Shown in pieces: positions 57,531 through 64,000 of a stretch of DNA of 64,000 nt. The stretch is from contig NZ_RBAN01000002.1 in assembly GCF_003626655.1 (NCBI RefSeq), positions 1,054,001-1,118,000 of the forward strand, in the 5' to 3' direction. This DNA is from Micromonospora costi. Lineage in GTDB: Bacteria; Actinomycetota; Actinomycetes; Mycobacteriales; Micromonosporaceae. Every line of letters begins with the position of its first letter. Position 1 is the first letter of the stretch. A model generated the notes under the pieces. That model saw nothing but the letters and a program-made list of their open reading frames with translations, searched no databases and was not told where the DNA came from. A program made the position numbers and the translations under genes.

Positions 57531-58460
57531 TCAGACCTTCGGCAGCACCTCGGCCGCCACCAGCTCGATGTGGTCGAGGTCGGCCAGGTCGAGCACCTGG
57601 AGGTAGAGCCGCTGGGCGCCGACGGCCGCGTACTCGCCGATCTTCTCGATGATCTCTCCAGGCGTGCCGGCCAGGCCGTTGGCGCGCAGTTCCTCGGGTT
57701 CCCGGCCGATCGCGGCGGCCCGCCGGGCCACCTCGGCATCGTCCCGGCCGCAGCAGAGCACCAGCGCGTTGGACCAGCACAGCTGCGCCGGGTCACGCCC
57801 GATCTCGGCGCACGCGGCGCGCACCCGGTCGAACTGGGCGGCGGAGTCCGCCACCGAGGCGAACGGGAGGTTGAACTCGTCGGCGTACCGGGCCGCGAGC
57901 TGCGGGGTGCGCCGCTTGCCCATGCCGCCGAGCAGGATCGGCGGGTGCGGGTCCTGCACCGGCTTGGGCAGCGCCGGCGAGTCGGTCACCGGGTAGTAGC
58001 GGCCCGGGTGGTCGTACGTCTCGCCGCGCGGCGTCCGCCAGAGGCCGGTGATGACGGCCAGCTGCTCCTCGAGCCGGTCGAACCGTTCCGCGAGGGACGG
58101 GAACGGGATGCCGTACGCCGTGTGCTCCTCGGCGAACCAGCCGGTGCCGATGCCCAGCTCCACCCGGCCGCCGCTCATCTGGTCGACCTGGGCCACGGTG
58201 ATCGCGAGCGGCCCGGGCAGCCGGAAGGTGGCGGCGGTCATCAGCGTGCCGAGCCGGATTCGGCTCGTGTCGCGGGCCAGGCCGGCCAGGGTCGTCCACG
58301 CGTCGGTGGGCCCGGGCTCACCGCTCACCCCGCCCATCTTCAGGTAGTGGTCGGAGCGGAAGAACGCGCCGTAGCCGGCGTCCTCCGCGCAGCGGGCCAC
58401 GGCGAGGATTTCGTCGTAGGTGGCGCCCTGCTGGGGTTCGGTGAAGATCCGCAGTTCCAT
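57531..58460 (-). CDS. LLM-class (F420-dependent type) oxidoreductase
   Basis: 309 aa luciferase-like TIM barrel. Pattern LRIFTEPQQGATYDEILAVA, FFRSDHYLKMGG, ARDTSRIRLGTLMTAATFRLPG (here in two pieces), MSGGRVELGIGTGWFAEEH and ILLGGMGKRRTPQLAARYAD is typical of the TIGR03560-type F420-dependent group in actinobacteria. Uses F420H2 or FMNH2 for hydride transfer; substrate unknown. ATG 58460. Divergent from the ArsR/SRPBCC operon. Confidence 0.9.
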   Translation of the reverse strand: MELRIFTEPQQGATYDEILAVARCAEDAGYGAFFRSDHYLKMGGVSGEPGPTDAWTTLAGLARDTSRIRLGTLMTAATFRLPGPLAITVAQVDQMSGGRVELGIGTGWFAEEHTAYGIPFPSLAERFDRLEEQLAVITGLWRTPRGETYDHPGRYYPVTDSPALPKPVQDPHPPILLGGMGKRRTPQLAARYADEFNLPFASVADSAAQFDRVRAACAEIGRDPAQLCWSNALVLCCGRDDAEVARRAAAIGREPEELRANGLAGTPGEIIEKIGEYAAVGAQRLYLQVLDLADLDHIELVAAEVLPKV

Positions 58461-58525
58461 GCCCCGAGCATATGAAGCCCGCCGGGGTGCCGGCCGGGCG
58501 ACCGTGGGCGCCCCTGGAGGTGTTG

Positions 58526-58559
58526 ATATGCCTTGACAGGCATATGCCTCGCGAGGCAT
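58526..58559. promoter_or_regulatory. Two adjacent palindromic ArsR operators
   Basis: ATGCCT-TGAC-AGGCAT (58528-58543, extended to a 20-bp palindrome 58526-58545 by ATAT ends) and ATGCCT-CGCG-AGGCAT (58544-58559). Both are perfect and directly abut; TTGACA (58533-58538) within the first could be the -35 element. They end nine bases before the arsR-like GTG. Confidence 0.87.
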
Positions 58560-58568
58560 GTTGACGAG

Positions 58569-58880
58569 GTGACCGCCGACGTCTTCACCGTCCTCGCCGA
58601 GCCCACCCGGCGCCGGATCCTCGACCACCTCCGCCTGGGCGAGCGCAGTGTCGGCGACCTGGTCGACACGCTCGGCGTCAGCCAGCCGGCGGTCTCCAAA
58701 CACCTGCGGGTCCTCCGCGAGTCCGGGTTCGTGACCTGCCGCACGGCCGCCCAGCAGCGGATCTACCGGATCGACGTGCGCCCGCTGCGGGCCGTCGACG
58801 GCTGGCTCGACCCGTACCGGCAGCTCTGGACCCGGCACCTGGACGCCCTCGAACGGCACCTCGACAGTCAGGAGCAGTGA
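58569..58880 (+). CDS. ArsR-family regulator
   Basis: 103 aa winged helix: VFTVLAEPTRRRILDHLRLG, SVGDLVDTLGVSQPAVSKHL, RVLRESGFVTCRTAAQQRIY. No Cys pair for metal binding, as in the subgroup paired with SRPBCC/AHSA1 proteins. GTG 58569 directly follows the double palindrome, so autoregulation is likely. The stop overlaps the next start (TGATG). Confidence 0.92.
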   Translation: MTADVFTVLAEPTRRRILDHLRLGERSVGDLVDTLGVSQPAVSKHLRVLRESGFVTCRTAAQQRIYRIDVRPLRAVDGWLDPYRQLWTRHLDALERHLDSQEQ

Positions 58881-59410
58881 TGGACCGCGACGCGTACCGC
58901 CCGAGCCCGACGGCGGAGGTGGCCTGCGAGACCACCGACGGGCACGCCACCCTCGTCTTCGTACGCGACCTGCGGCACCCACCGGCCACGGTCTGGGCGG
59001 CGCTGACCGACCCGGCCCGGCTGGCCGAGTGGGCGCCGTTCCTCGCCGACCGGGATCTCGGCTCGCCCGGGGCCGCCGTGCTCACCATGCTCGACGGCGA
59101 CACGCGCGAGGACCAGCCGGCCACGGTACGCCGGGCCGAGCCGCCGCACCTTCTCGAATACACCTGGGGTGACGACCTGCTGCGGTGGGAACTGACGTCG
59201 ACCGCCGGCGGCACCCGGCTCACCCTGCGGCACACCACCACCGACCCGACCGTCGTGCCGATGGTCACCGCCGGCTGGCACATCTGCCTCGACGTGGCCG
59301 CCCGCCTGCTCGACGGCGACCCGGTCGGCCCGATCCGCGGCATGGAGGCGATGGACTTCGGCTGGGCGGAGCTGCGCGACGCGTACGCCCGGCGCCTCGG
59401 CCTCGGCTGA
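58880..59410 (+). CDS. SRPBCC/AHSA1-domain protein
   Basis: 176 aa. AHSA1 pattern: LVFVRDLRHPPATVWAALTDPARLAEW, LEYTWGDDLLRWEL and TRLTLRHTTTD, closing helix ITAGWHICLDVAARLLDG-like. Binds an unknown hydrophobic ligand. Co-translated with the ArsR regulator, the common pairing in actinobacteria. Only three bases separate it from the convergent response regulator. Confidence 0.9.
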   Translation: MDRDAYRPSPTAEVACETTDGHATLVFVRDLRHPPATVWAALTDPARLAEWAPFLADRDLGSPGAAVLTMLDGDTREDQPATVRRAEPPHLLEYTWGDDLLRWELTSTAGGTRLTLRHTTTDPTVVPMVTAGWHICLDVAARLLDGDPVGPIRGMEAMDFGWAELRDAYARRLGLG

Positions 59411-59413
59411 GCC

Positions 59414-60046
59414 TCAGAGCTGGCCCAGCCCGGCCTGGCGGGCCCGCTGGATGGCCTGGCTCCGGTCGGCCACCTGCAGCTTCGTGAGCACGTTGGAGAG
59501 GTGGTTGCGGACGGTCTTCGGGCTCAGCGTCAGCCGGCGGGCGATGACCACGTTGCTCAGCCCCTGGGCGACCAGGTCGAGCACCTCCCGCTCCCGGTCG
59601 GTCAGCTCGGGGAAGGGCACCGGCCCGGCCGTCCGCGGGCCGGCCAGGAAACTCACGGCGCGGCTGGCCACCACCGGGCCGAGCAGCACCTCGCCGTTGG
59701 CGACCGCCCGTACGGCCCGCTCCACCTCGGCCGGCGCCGCGCCCTTGAGCAGGTAGCCGCGGGCGCCGGCCCGCAGCGCCGCGAAGATCGAGTCGTCGTC
59801 GTCCAGCATGGTCACCACGAGCACCCCGACGTCCGGGTGCCGCCCGACGATCTCGCGGGTCGCCTCCACACCGGAGCGTCCGCCCAGGTGCAGATCCATG
59901 ATCATGACGTCGGGGCGTACCGTCTCGGCGACCCGCAGCGCGGCGTCGGCGTCCGCGGCCTCCCCGACCACCCGCAGGCCCGCCGTCGACGACAGCAGCG
60001 CGGTCATGCCCAGCCGGAACACGGGGTGATCGTCCACCACCGCCAC
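59414..60046 (-). CDS. NarL-family response regulator
   Basis: 210 aa. Receiver: VVDDHPVFRLG, Asp in VMIMDLHLGG, Lys in GYLLKGAA. LuxR HTH: LTDREREVLDLVAQGLSNVVI and SPKTVRNHLSNVLTKLQV. GTG 60046 with GAGGAG six bases upstream; an in-frame stop (the kinase's own TGA) rules out a longer form. Encoded 24 bases downstream of its kinase. Confidence 0.92.
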   Translation of the reverse strand: MAVVDDHPVFRLGMTALLSSTAGLRVVGEAADADAALRVAETVRPDVMIMDLHLGGRSGVEATREIVGRHPDVGVLVVTMLDDDDSIFAALRAGARGYLLKGAAPAEVERAVRAVANGEVLLGPVVASRAVSFLAGPRTAGPVPFPELTDREREVLDLVAQGLSNVVIARRLTLSPKTVRNHLSNVLTKLQVADRSQAIQRARQAGLGQL

Positions 60047-60070
60047 CCGGATCTCCTCGGTCGCCGATCG

Positions 60071-62182
60071 TCACGACGCCACCACCGCCGGAGCGGCGGG
60101 CTGCGGGTCGCCGGCCGACGTGGGCAGGACGCACCGCTCGGCCGGTACGCGCACGGTGACCGTGGTGCCCCCCGTCGGTCCCGGCCCGATCCGGCAGGTG
60201 CCGCCGATCCCCTCGGCGCGTTCGCGCATGGAGAGCATGCCGATCCCGCTCGGCACACCGGACGGGATGCCGCTGCCGTCGTCGCCGACGCCCACGGTCA
60301 GGCCGGACTCGTCCCGCTGCACCGTGATCCGGCAGGTCCGCGCGCCCGAGTGCCGGTACGCGTTGGCGAGCGCCTCGGCGACGATCCCGTAGACGGCGGT
60401 CGCCACCGGCTCCGGCAGCGGCAGCGGCGACGCCGCCACCCGCACGTCGAGCCCGGACGGCGCGTACCGCTGGGCGAGTTCGTGCAGCGCGGGCGCCAGG
60501 CCGCGTTCGCCGAGCACCGGCGGGAGCAGCCCGCGGGCCAGGTCGCGGACCTGTTCGACGCCCTGGTCCAGCTCGTCGCGCAACCGGTCGAGCAGCTGCC
60601 CCGCCGCGGCCGGGTCGGCGGTGAGCAGGTTCCGCGCGGCCTGGAGGCCGAGCGCCACGCCCGCGAGCGCCGGGCCGAGACCGTCGTGCAGATCGCGGCG
60701 GAGCTTGCGCCGCTCCGAGTCGCGTGCCTCGGCCAGCCGGGCCCGGGAGGCGACCAGCGCACGGCTCGTCGCCGCGAGGCTCGCCGCCGAGGAGACCACC
60801 GGCACCAGGTCGACCAGCGCGGCGCGGGTCCGCCCGTCGAGCCGCTCCCCCGCCCGGGCCCAGGCCGTGAGCCGGCCGACCTCCCGCCCGCCCCGGCGGA
60901 GCGGCAGCACGAGCGGCCTCCCCATCGGCCCGGCCGACGCGTGGTACGCGGTGCACGGCTCCGGCCCGTCCACCACGATCCCGCAGGCGCCCAGGCGCAG
61001 CAGGTCGGTGAGGCTCTGCGCCACCCCGGTCAGCACGTCGGTGGCGTCCTCCGCGGCGCTGATCCGGTGCCCCACCCCGCGGACGACGCCGAGCGGTTCG
61101 GCCGCCGCGCCGTGGATGAGCCGGTCCACCCAGCGCTGCACCCGGATCCGGCCGGGCTGCACGCCGACCGCCACCAGCGCGGTGACGAGCACACCGGGCA
61201 GCGCCGGGGTGGCCGGCAGCAGCGCGTCGAGCACCGACACCCCCAGCACGTACGCGGCGACCAGCAGGAACGTCATGAGGAACCAGACCAGGGTGCGGCG
61301 CACGGCGATCTCGATGCCCCAGAGCCGCTGCCGGAGCACGACGGCCAGGACGGCGGCCGGGAAGAACGCCTGCGAGGCGAGCATGGCCGCCGGTGCCAGC
61401 CAGTCGGCCAGGTGCGTGGCCGACTCGGCGGGCAGCGCGACCGGGGCGAAGCTCAGCGCGAGCAGCGCGGTGCCGACGGCCAGCCAGCCCAGCCCGACCC
61501 GCTCGGCGGCCGGCCCGGTACGCCACCGCCACGCCACACCGACCGCCGCGGCCAGCCCGAGCAGTGGCACCGCGGCGACCAGCACCGGCTGGACGTGCAC
61601 GATGAGGTCGGCCCAGGCGGCGGAGCGGATCGGCAGCGGCGCGCCCACGCCCGCGGCCGGCCCCGGCCAGGTGAGCTGGAACAGCTCGAAGGCCGCGACG
61701 ACCAGCGCGCCGGTGAGCACCGCGGCCCGGGCCGGCCACGGCAGCCGGCCCTCCCGGACCAGCCACGGCAGGACGACGATGAGCGAGAGCATGCCGGGCG
61801 CCCACGCCCAGTACTGCGCCGAGGTGAGCAGCACCGGGTCGGGCAGCCCGGGGTGCACCGCGAGCAGGTCGACGTACTGGGCGCCGAGGGCGCTGAGGCC
61901 ACCCCCGATCCCGGTGGCGGCGAGCAGCCACGCCACCGGGTGCGCCCGGCGCAGCAGGATCAGCCAGGCCACCGTGCCGTACACGGCGCAGTCGGTGAAG
62001 TCGACCAGGAAGTACAACTGGGACAGCCCCCACGGCCGGCGGGCGGCCACCCAGCAGATCGCGGTGGCGAGGACGAAGAGCGCGCACGCGACGAGGACGG
62101 ACCAGGCGGCGGCGGGGTGGCGGTGGTCGCCGCCGGCCGCCGCCCGGTCCACGGCGTCCCGCGCGCCCGGCTGAGGTGGCAT
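60071..62182 (-). CDS. Large multi-pass sensor histidine kinase
   Basis: 703 aa. About ten transmembrane helices (20-330), a GAF-like cytosolic part (ISAAEDATDVLTGVAQSLTDLL, about 375-470), then HisKA_3 with KLRRDLHDGLGPALAGVALG (His about 495) and ATPase boxes VAEALANAYRHSGARTC and GIGMLSMRERAEGIGG. Partner of the regulator 24 bases downstream. The unusually large membrane part suggests sensing of membrane or lipophilic signals; the ligand is unknown. Confidence 0.9.
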   Translation of the reverse strand: MPPQPGARDAVDRAAAGGDHRHPAAAWSVLVACALFVLATAICWVAARRPWGLSQLYFLVDFTDCAVYGTVAWLILLRRAHPVAWLLAATGIGGGLSALGAQYVDLLAVHPGLPDPVLLTSAQYWAWAPGMLSLIVVLPWLVREGRLPWPARAAVLTGALVVAAFELFQLTWPGPAAGVGAPLPIRSAAWADLIVHVQPVLVAAVPLLGLAAAVGVAWRWRTGPAAERVGLGWLAVGTALLALSFAPVALPAESATHLADWLAPAAMLASQAFFPAAVLAVVLRQRLWGIEIAVRRTLVWFLMTFLLVAAYVLGVSVLDALLPATPALPGVLVTALVAVGVQPGRIRVQRWVDRLIHGAAAEPLGVVRGVGHRISAAEDATDVLTGVAQSLTDLLRLGACGIVVDGPEPCTAYHASAGPMGRPLVLPLRRGGREVGRLTAWARAGERLDGRTRAALVDLVPVVSSAASLAATSRALVASRARLAEARDSERRKLRRDLHDGLGPALAGVALGLQAARNLLTADPAAAGQLLDRLRDELDQGVEQVRDLARGLLPPVLGERGLAPALHELAQRYAPSGLDVRVAASPLPLPEPVATAVYGIVAEALANAYRHSGARTCRITVQRDESGLTVGVGDDGSGIPSGVPSGIGMLSMRERAEGIGGTCRIGPGPTGGTTVTVRVPAERCVLPTSAGDPQPAAPAVVAS

Positions 62183-62207
62183 GCCCGGAATCCTGGCAGC
62201 CGGGCGG

Positions 62208-62900
62208 TCAGTTGCCGATCCTCCGACGCTCCAGCGCGAATGTCAGTCCGGCGACAGTCGCCCACAGGCCACCCGGCACCAGCGCGAGGTACTGCAGCGG
62301 CACCAGCTGGGTGGCCGCCACCAGCAGCGCCATGAGCAGGCTGAACACCGCGAACCACCGGCTCACGGCACGGCGCCGCAGTCCGGCGACGGCCACCGCG
62401 GCGGCGGTCAACCCGGTCCCGGCCCACACCCACGCGAACGTGTTGTACCCGGCCGCCAGGCCCGCCACCGTGTCCGGATCGGTCTCGTCGACGTGCAGCA
62501 GGCTGAAGTACAGCTCGGTGGCGACGCCGCCGCCCACGAGCAGCAGCGCCGCGGTCAGCAGCAGGCCCACGGCGGCCAGGTCGGGCACGAGGCTGCCGGC
62601 GGGCTCCCGCCCGGCCAGCCGCCGCCGCAGGCCCGCCGCGAACACGGCCAGGCATCCGGCGGCCAGGCTCGTCACGATCTGGTACGCCCACACCCAGCCC
62701 TCGTTGCCGTCCAGCGAGGCGATGTAGCGGGCGTTGTCCACGAACAGGGCCCGGTCGGCCTCGGTGGCGGCCACCGTCACGAAGAGCCCGACCAGGCCGC
62801 CCAGCCCGCCGACCGCGCCGGCGAGGGCCCAGGCGCGTCGGCGGGGCACGTCGGCCGCCTGGGCGGCCGGGATCGAACTGGCGTCGACGGAGACGGCCAT
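62208..62900 (-). CDS. Integral membrane protein (DUF4386-like)
   Basis: 230 aa with six transmembrane helices. Pattern WALAGAVGGLGGLVGLFV near the start, GWVWAYQIVTSLAAGCLAVF and VPGGLWATVAGLTFALERRR at the end is reminiscent of DUF4386-type proteins. Function unknown. ATG 62900 with GAGGAGGT upstream. It lies 25 bases upstream of the kinase gene and may be a co-transcribed accessory to the sensor. Confidence 0.78.
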   Translation of the reverse strand: MAVSVDASSIPAAQAADVPRRRAWALAGAVGGLGGLVGLFVTVAATEADRALFVDNARYIASLDGNEGWVWAYQIVTSLAAGCLAVFAAGLRRRLAGREPAGSLVPDLAAVGLLLTAALLLVGGGVATELYFSLLHVDETDPDTVAGLAAGYNTFAWVWAGTGLTAAAVAVAGLRRRAVSRWFAVFSLLMALLVAATQLVPLQYLALVPGGLWATVAGLTFALERRRIGN

Positions 62901-63176
62901 GTGTACCTCCTCGGGTGGTGGCGCCGCCGCGTCTCGGCGGCGCCCTGCCGCCGAGCCTCACCGTCCCGGTGTCCCGACCGCATGGTGCGCGACGTCCCGA
63001 GCTGCCGGGCGCCCGCGGCCCCGGCCGATCCGGTGACGTCGCCTCCGCCTCGGGTGTCCCGGCCGGACGGTGCCGATGTCCCTGGTGGTCGGGTCACCGC
63101 GCGCGCCACGGTTGTCCCGAGCCGCACCGCGCCCGGCCGTGGGAGCGGGCGGGCCACCGAGCGCGAGGAGGAGCCG
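62901..63176. other. 276-base divergent intergenic region with repeated GTCCCG
   Basis: No coding frame. A perfect hairpin (62920-62929 with 62935-62944, GGCGCCGCCG/CGGCGGCGCC) lies in the leader of the minus-strand gene. The hexamer GTCCCG occurs at 62963, 62971, 62994, 63056 and 63114, on the plus strand only. Promoters for both neighbours must be here but are not identifiable. Confidence 0.45.
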
Positions 63177-64000
63177 ATGGAGGACCAGCACCGGGACCGG
63201 CTGATCGGGGCCGCGACGGACCTCGCACCGGAACTGTCCCGCCGGGCCGAGGAGATCGAGGCGGCCCGGGGCATCCCCGCCGACCTGCTGGACGACCTGC
63301 GGGCGGCGGGTTTCTGGCGGATGTTCGTGCCGCGCGCTCACGGCGGTCACGAGGCGGACCTGCGCACCGGGCTGCGCGTGCTGGAGGCCCTGGCCCGGGC
63401 GGACGGCTCCACCGGGTGGACCGTGATGATCGGGTCGGAGACGCCGCACCTGCTCGCGATGCTTCCGCGCGAGCGGTTCGACAAGCTCTACGCCGACGGG
63501 CCGGACGTGGTGGTCGCCGGCGGATTCGCACCGCAGGGGCGGGCCGAACTCGCCGACGGCGGCTTCCAGGTCACCGGGCGGTGGGGGTACGCGAGCGGCA
63601 GCCGGCACGCCGACCTCGTCTTCGGCAACTGCGTGCTGACCGGGGACGGGGAGCCGCTGCCCGGGCCGGCCGGCGGCGCCCCGGAGCTGCGCTCGATGCT
63701 CTTCCCGGCCGACCGGGTCACCGTGCACGACACCTGGCACGCGCTCGGCCTGCGCGGCACCGGCAGCCACGACGTCGAGGTGTCCGACGCGTTCTGCCCG
63801 GCGGAGGACAGCTTCGACCTGTTCACCGGGGCTCCCTGCGTGCCGGGGCCGGGGTTCGTCGCGCCGCTGGTCCACTTCGTCCTGCACCTCGGTGCGGTGG
63901 CGGTGGGCATCGCGCAGGGCGCGCTGGACGACATGGTCGCGTTGCTCGGCGGCGGGCGGCAGCGGCTCTACGCCCGGCAGTCACTGGCCGACTCCCCCGC
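63177..64000 (+). CDS. Acyl-CoA dehydrogenase-like flavin monooxygenase, 3' truncated
   Basis: First 274 residues; the frame runs off the window. ATG 63177 with GAGGAGGA at 63165-63172. The sequence RAAGFWRMFVPRAHGGHEADL, ARADGSTGWTVMIGSE and FQVTGRWGYASGSRHADLVFGN fits the HsaA/HpaB-type group D flavin hydroxylases of the acyl-CoA dehydrogenase fold. Members use reduced FMN supplied by a partner reductase to hydroxylate aromatics, or act as dehydrogenases. Substrate undetermined. Confidence 0.85.
   Translation, partial: MEDQHRDRLIGAATDLAPELSRRAEEIEAARGIPADLLDDLRAAGFWRMFVPRAHGGHEADLRTGLRVLEALARADGSTGWTVMIGSETPHLLAMLPRERFDKLYADGPDVVVAGGFAPQGRAELADGGFQVTGRWGYASGSRHADLVFGNCVLTGDGEPLPGPAGGAPELRSMLFPADRVTVHDTWHALGLRGTGSHDVEVSDAFCPAEDSFDLFTGAPCVPGPGFVAPLVHFVLHLGAVAVGIAQGALDDMVALLGGGRQRLYARQSLADSP

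Noticed and set aside
59265..62087. 940-residue minus-strand open frame
   Set aside because: Gly/Arg/Ala/Pro low-complexity shadow of the kinase and regulator in a different frame, with wrong codon-position GC pattern.
1..64000. Prophage, insertion sequence, CRISPR array, toxin-antitoxin or biosynthetic gene cluster
   Set aside because: No transposase, integrase, phage structural, cas, or modular synthase genes were seen; the FAS II cluster is housekeeping type, and base composition is uniform except in short promoter regions.

Overview
The window is a gene-dense, very GC-rich chromosomal segment with almost only G/C in third codon positions and many GTG starts. It carries GATC-bounded intergenic palindromes and a c-di-AMP riboswitch ahead of a secreted coiled-coil protein. 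Gene content (a fasR-fabD-fabH-acpP-fabF cluster, DUF3145, HelD, F420-type LLM oxidoreductase) and these repeats point to an actinomycete, most likely Micromonosporaceae (Micromonospora-like). This assignment is inferred from the sequence alone. No rRNA, tRNA, CRISPR array, prophage or transposase was recognised.

Layout. 1-6.5 kb: the end of an MFS transporter, gltX, a CopC-like copper protein, small secreted or unknown proteins and a NarL-type two-component system. 6.6-13.2 kb: the fatty-acid synthase II cluster. A PucR/FasR-type activator is followed by a candidate operator, then fabD (with an unusual C-terminal barrel-sandwich-like tail), a 40-codon repeat-encoded relay ORF, fabH, acpP, fabF and an acyl-CoA carboxylase beta subunit, closed by a strong terminator. 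13.2-23.7 kb: a MerR regulator, a two-RCK ion-channel-like protein with a non-canonical filter, a GH3 lipoprotein, DUF3145, a conserved 109-aa protein, a hydrolase, a HelD RNA-polymerase recycling helicase and a CDF metal exporter. 23.8-32.4 kb: the riboswitch and its secreted target, small membrane proteins, a PfkB-kinase/SurE-phosphatase pair, a STAS protein, a 45-aa poly-Asp lipoprotein, a BON-domain protein and a peroxiredoxin/DsbA-like pair. 32.4-39.1 kb: a large LuxR-type ATPase regulator, an enoyl-reductase-like protein, a MerR/beta-clamp fusion and a divergent seryl-tRNA synthetase.

39.1-43.8 kb is a four-gene minus-strand redox operon: b-type cytochrome-like membrane protein, NuoF-like iron-sulfur flavoprotein with ferredoxin tail, TlpA-like thioredoxin and CcdA. 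It probably moves electrons from the cytoplasm across the membrane. 44-52.5 kb: secreted alpha-amylase, L,D-transpeptidase, an ABC exporter coupled to a DesK/DesR-type two-component system, and an MFS pump divergent from its TetR regulator with three evenly spaced operator sites. 52.5-64 kb: two tandem 79-bp palindromes, an alpha/beta hydrolase, a site-2 protease with CBS domains, an alditol-oxidase-like enzyme coupled to a DivIVA-like membrane protein, an LLM oxidoreductase, an ArsR/SRPBCC pair with tandem palindromic operators, a third two-component system and the start of an acyl-CoA-dehydrogenase-like flavoprotein.

No complete new defence or mobile system is evident. The strongest novelty candidates are the relay ORF between fabD and fabH, the FabD tail, the MerR/beta-clamp fusion with an internal start, the redox operon, and several clear operator arrays that would allow direct assignment of regulators to targets.
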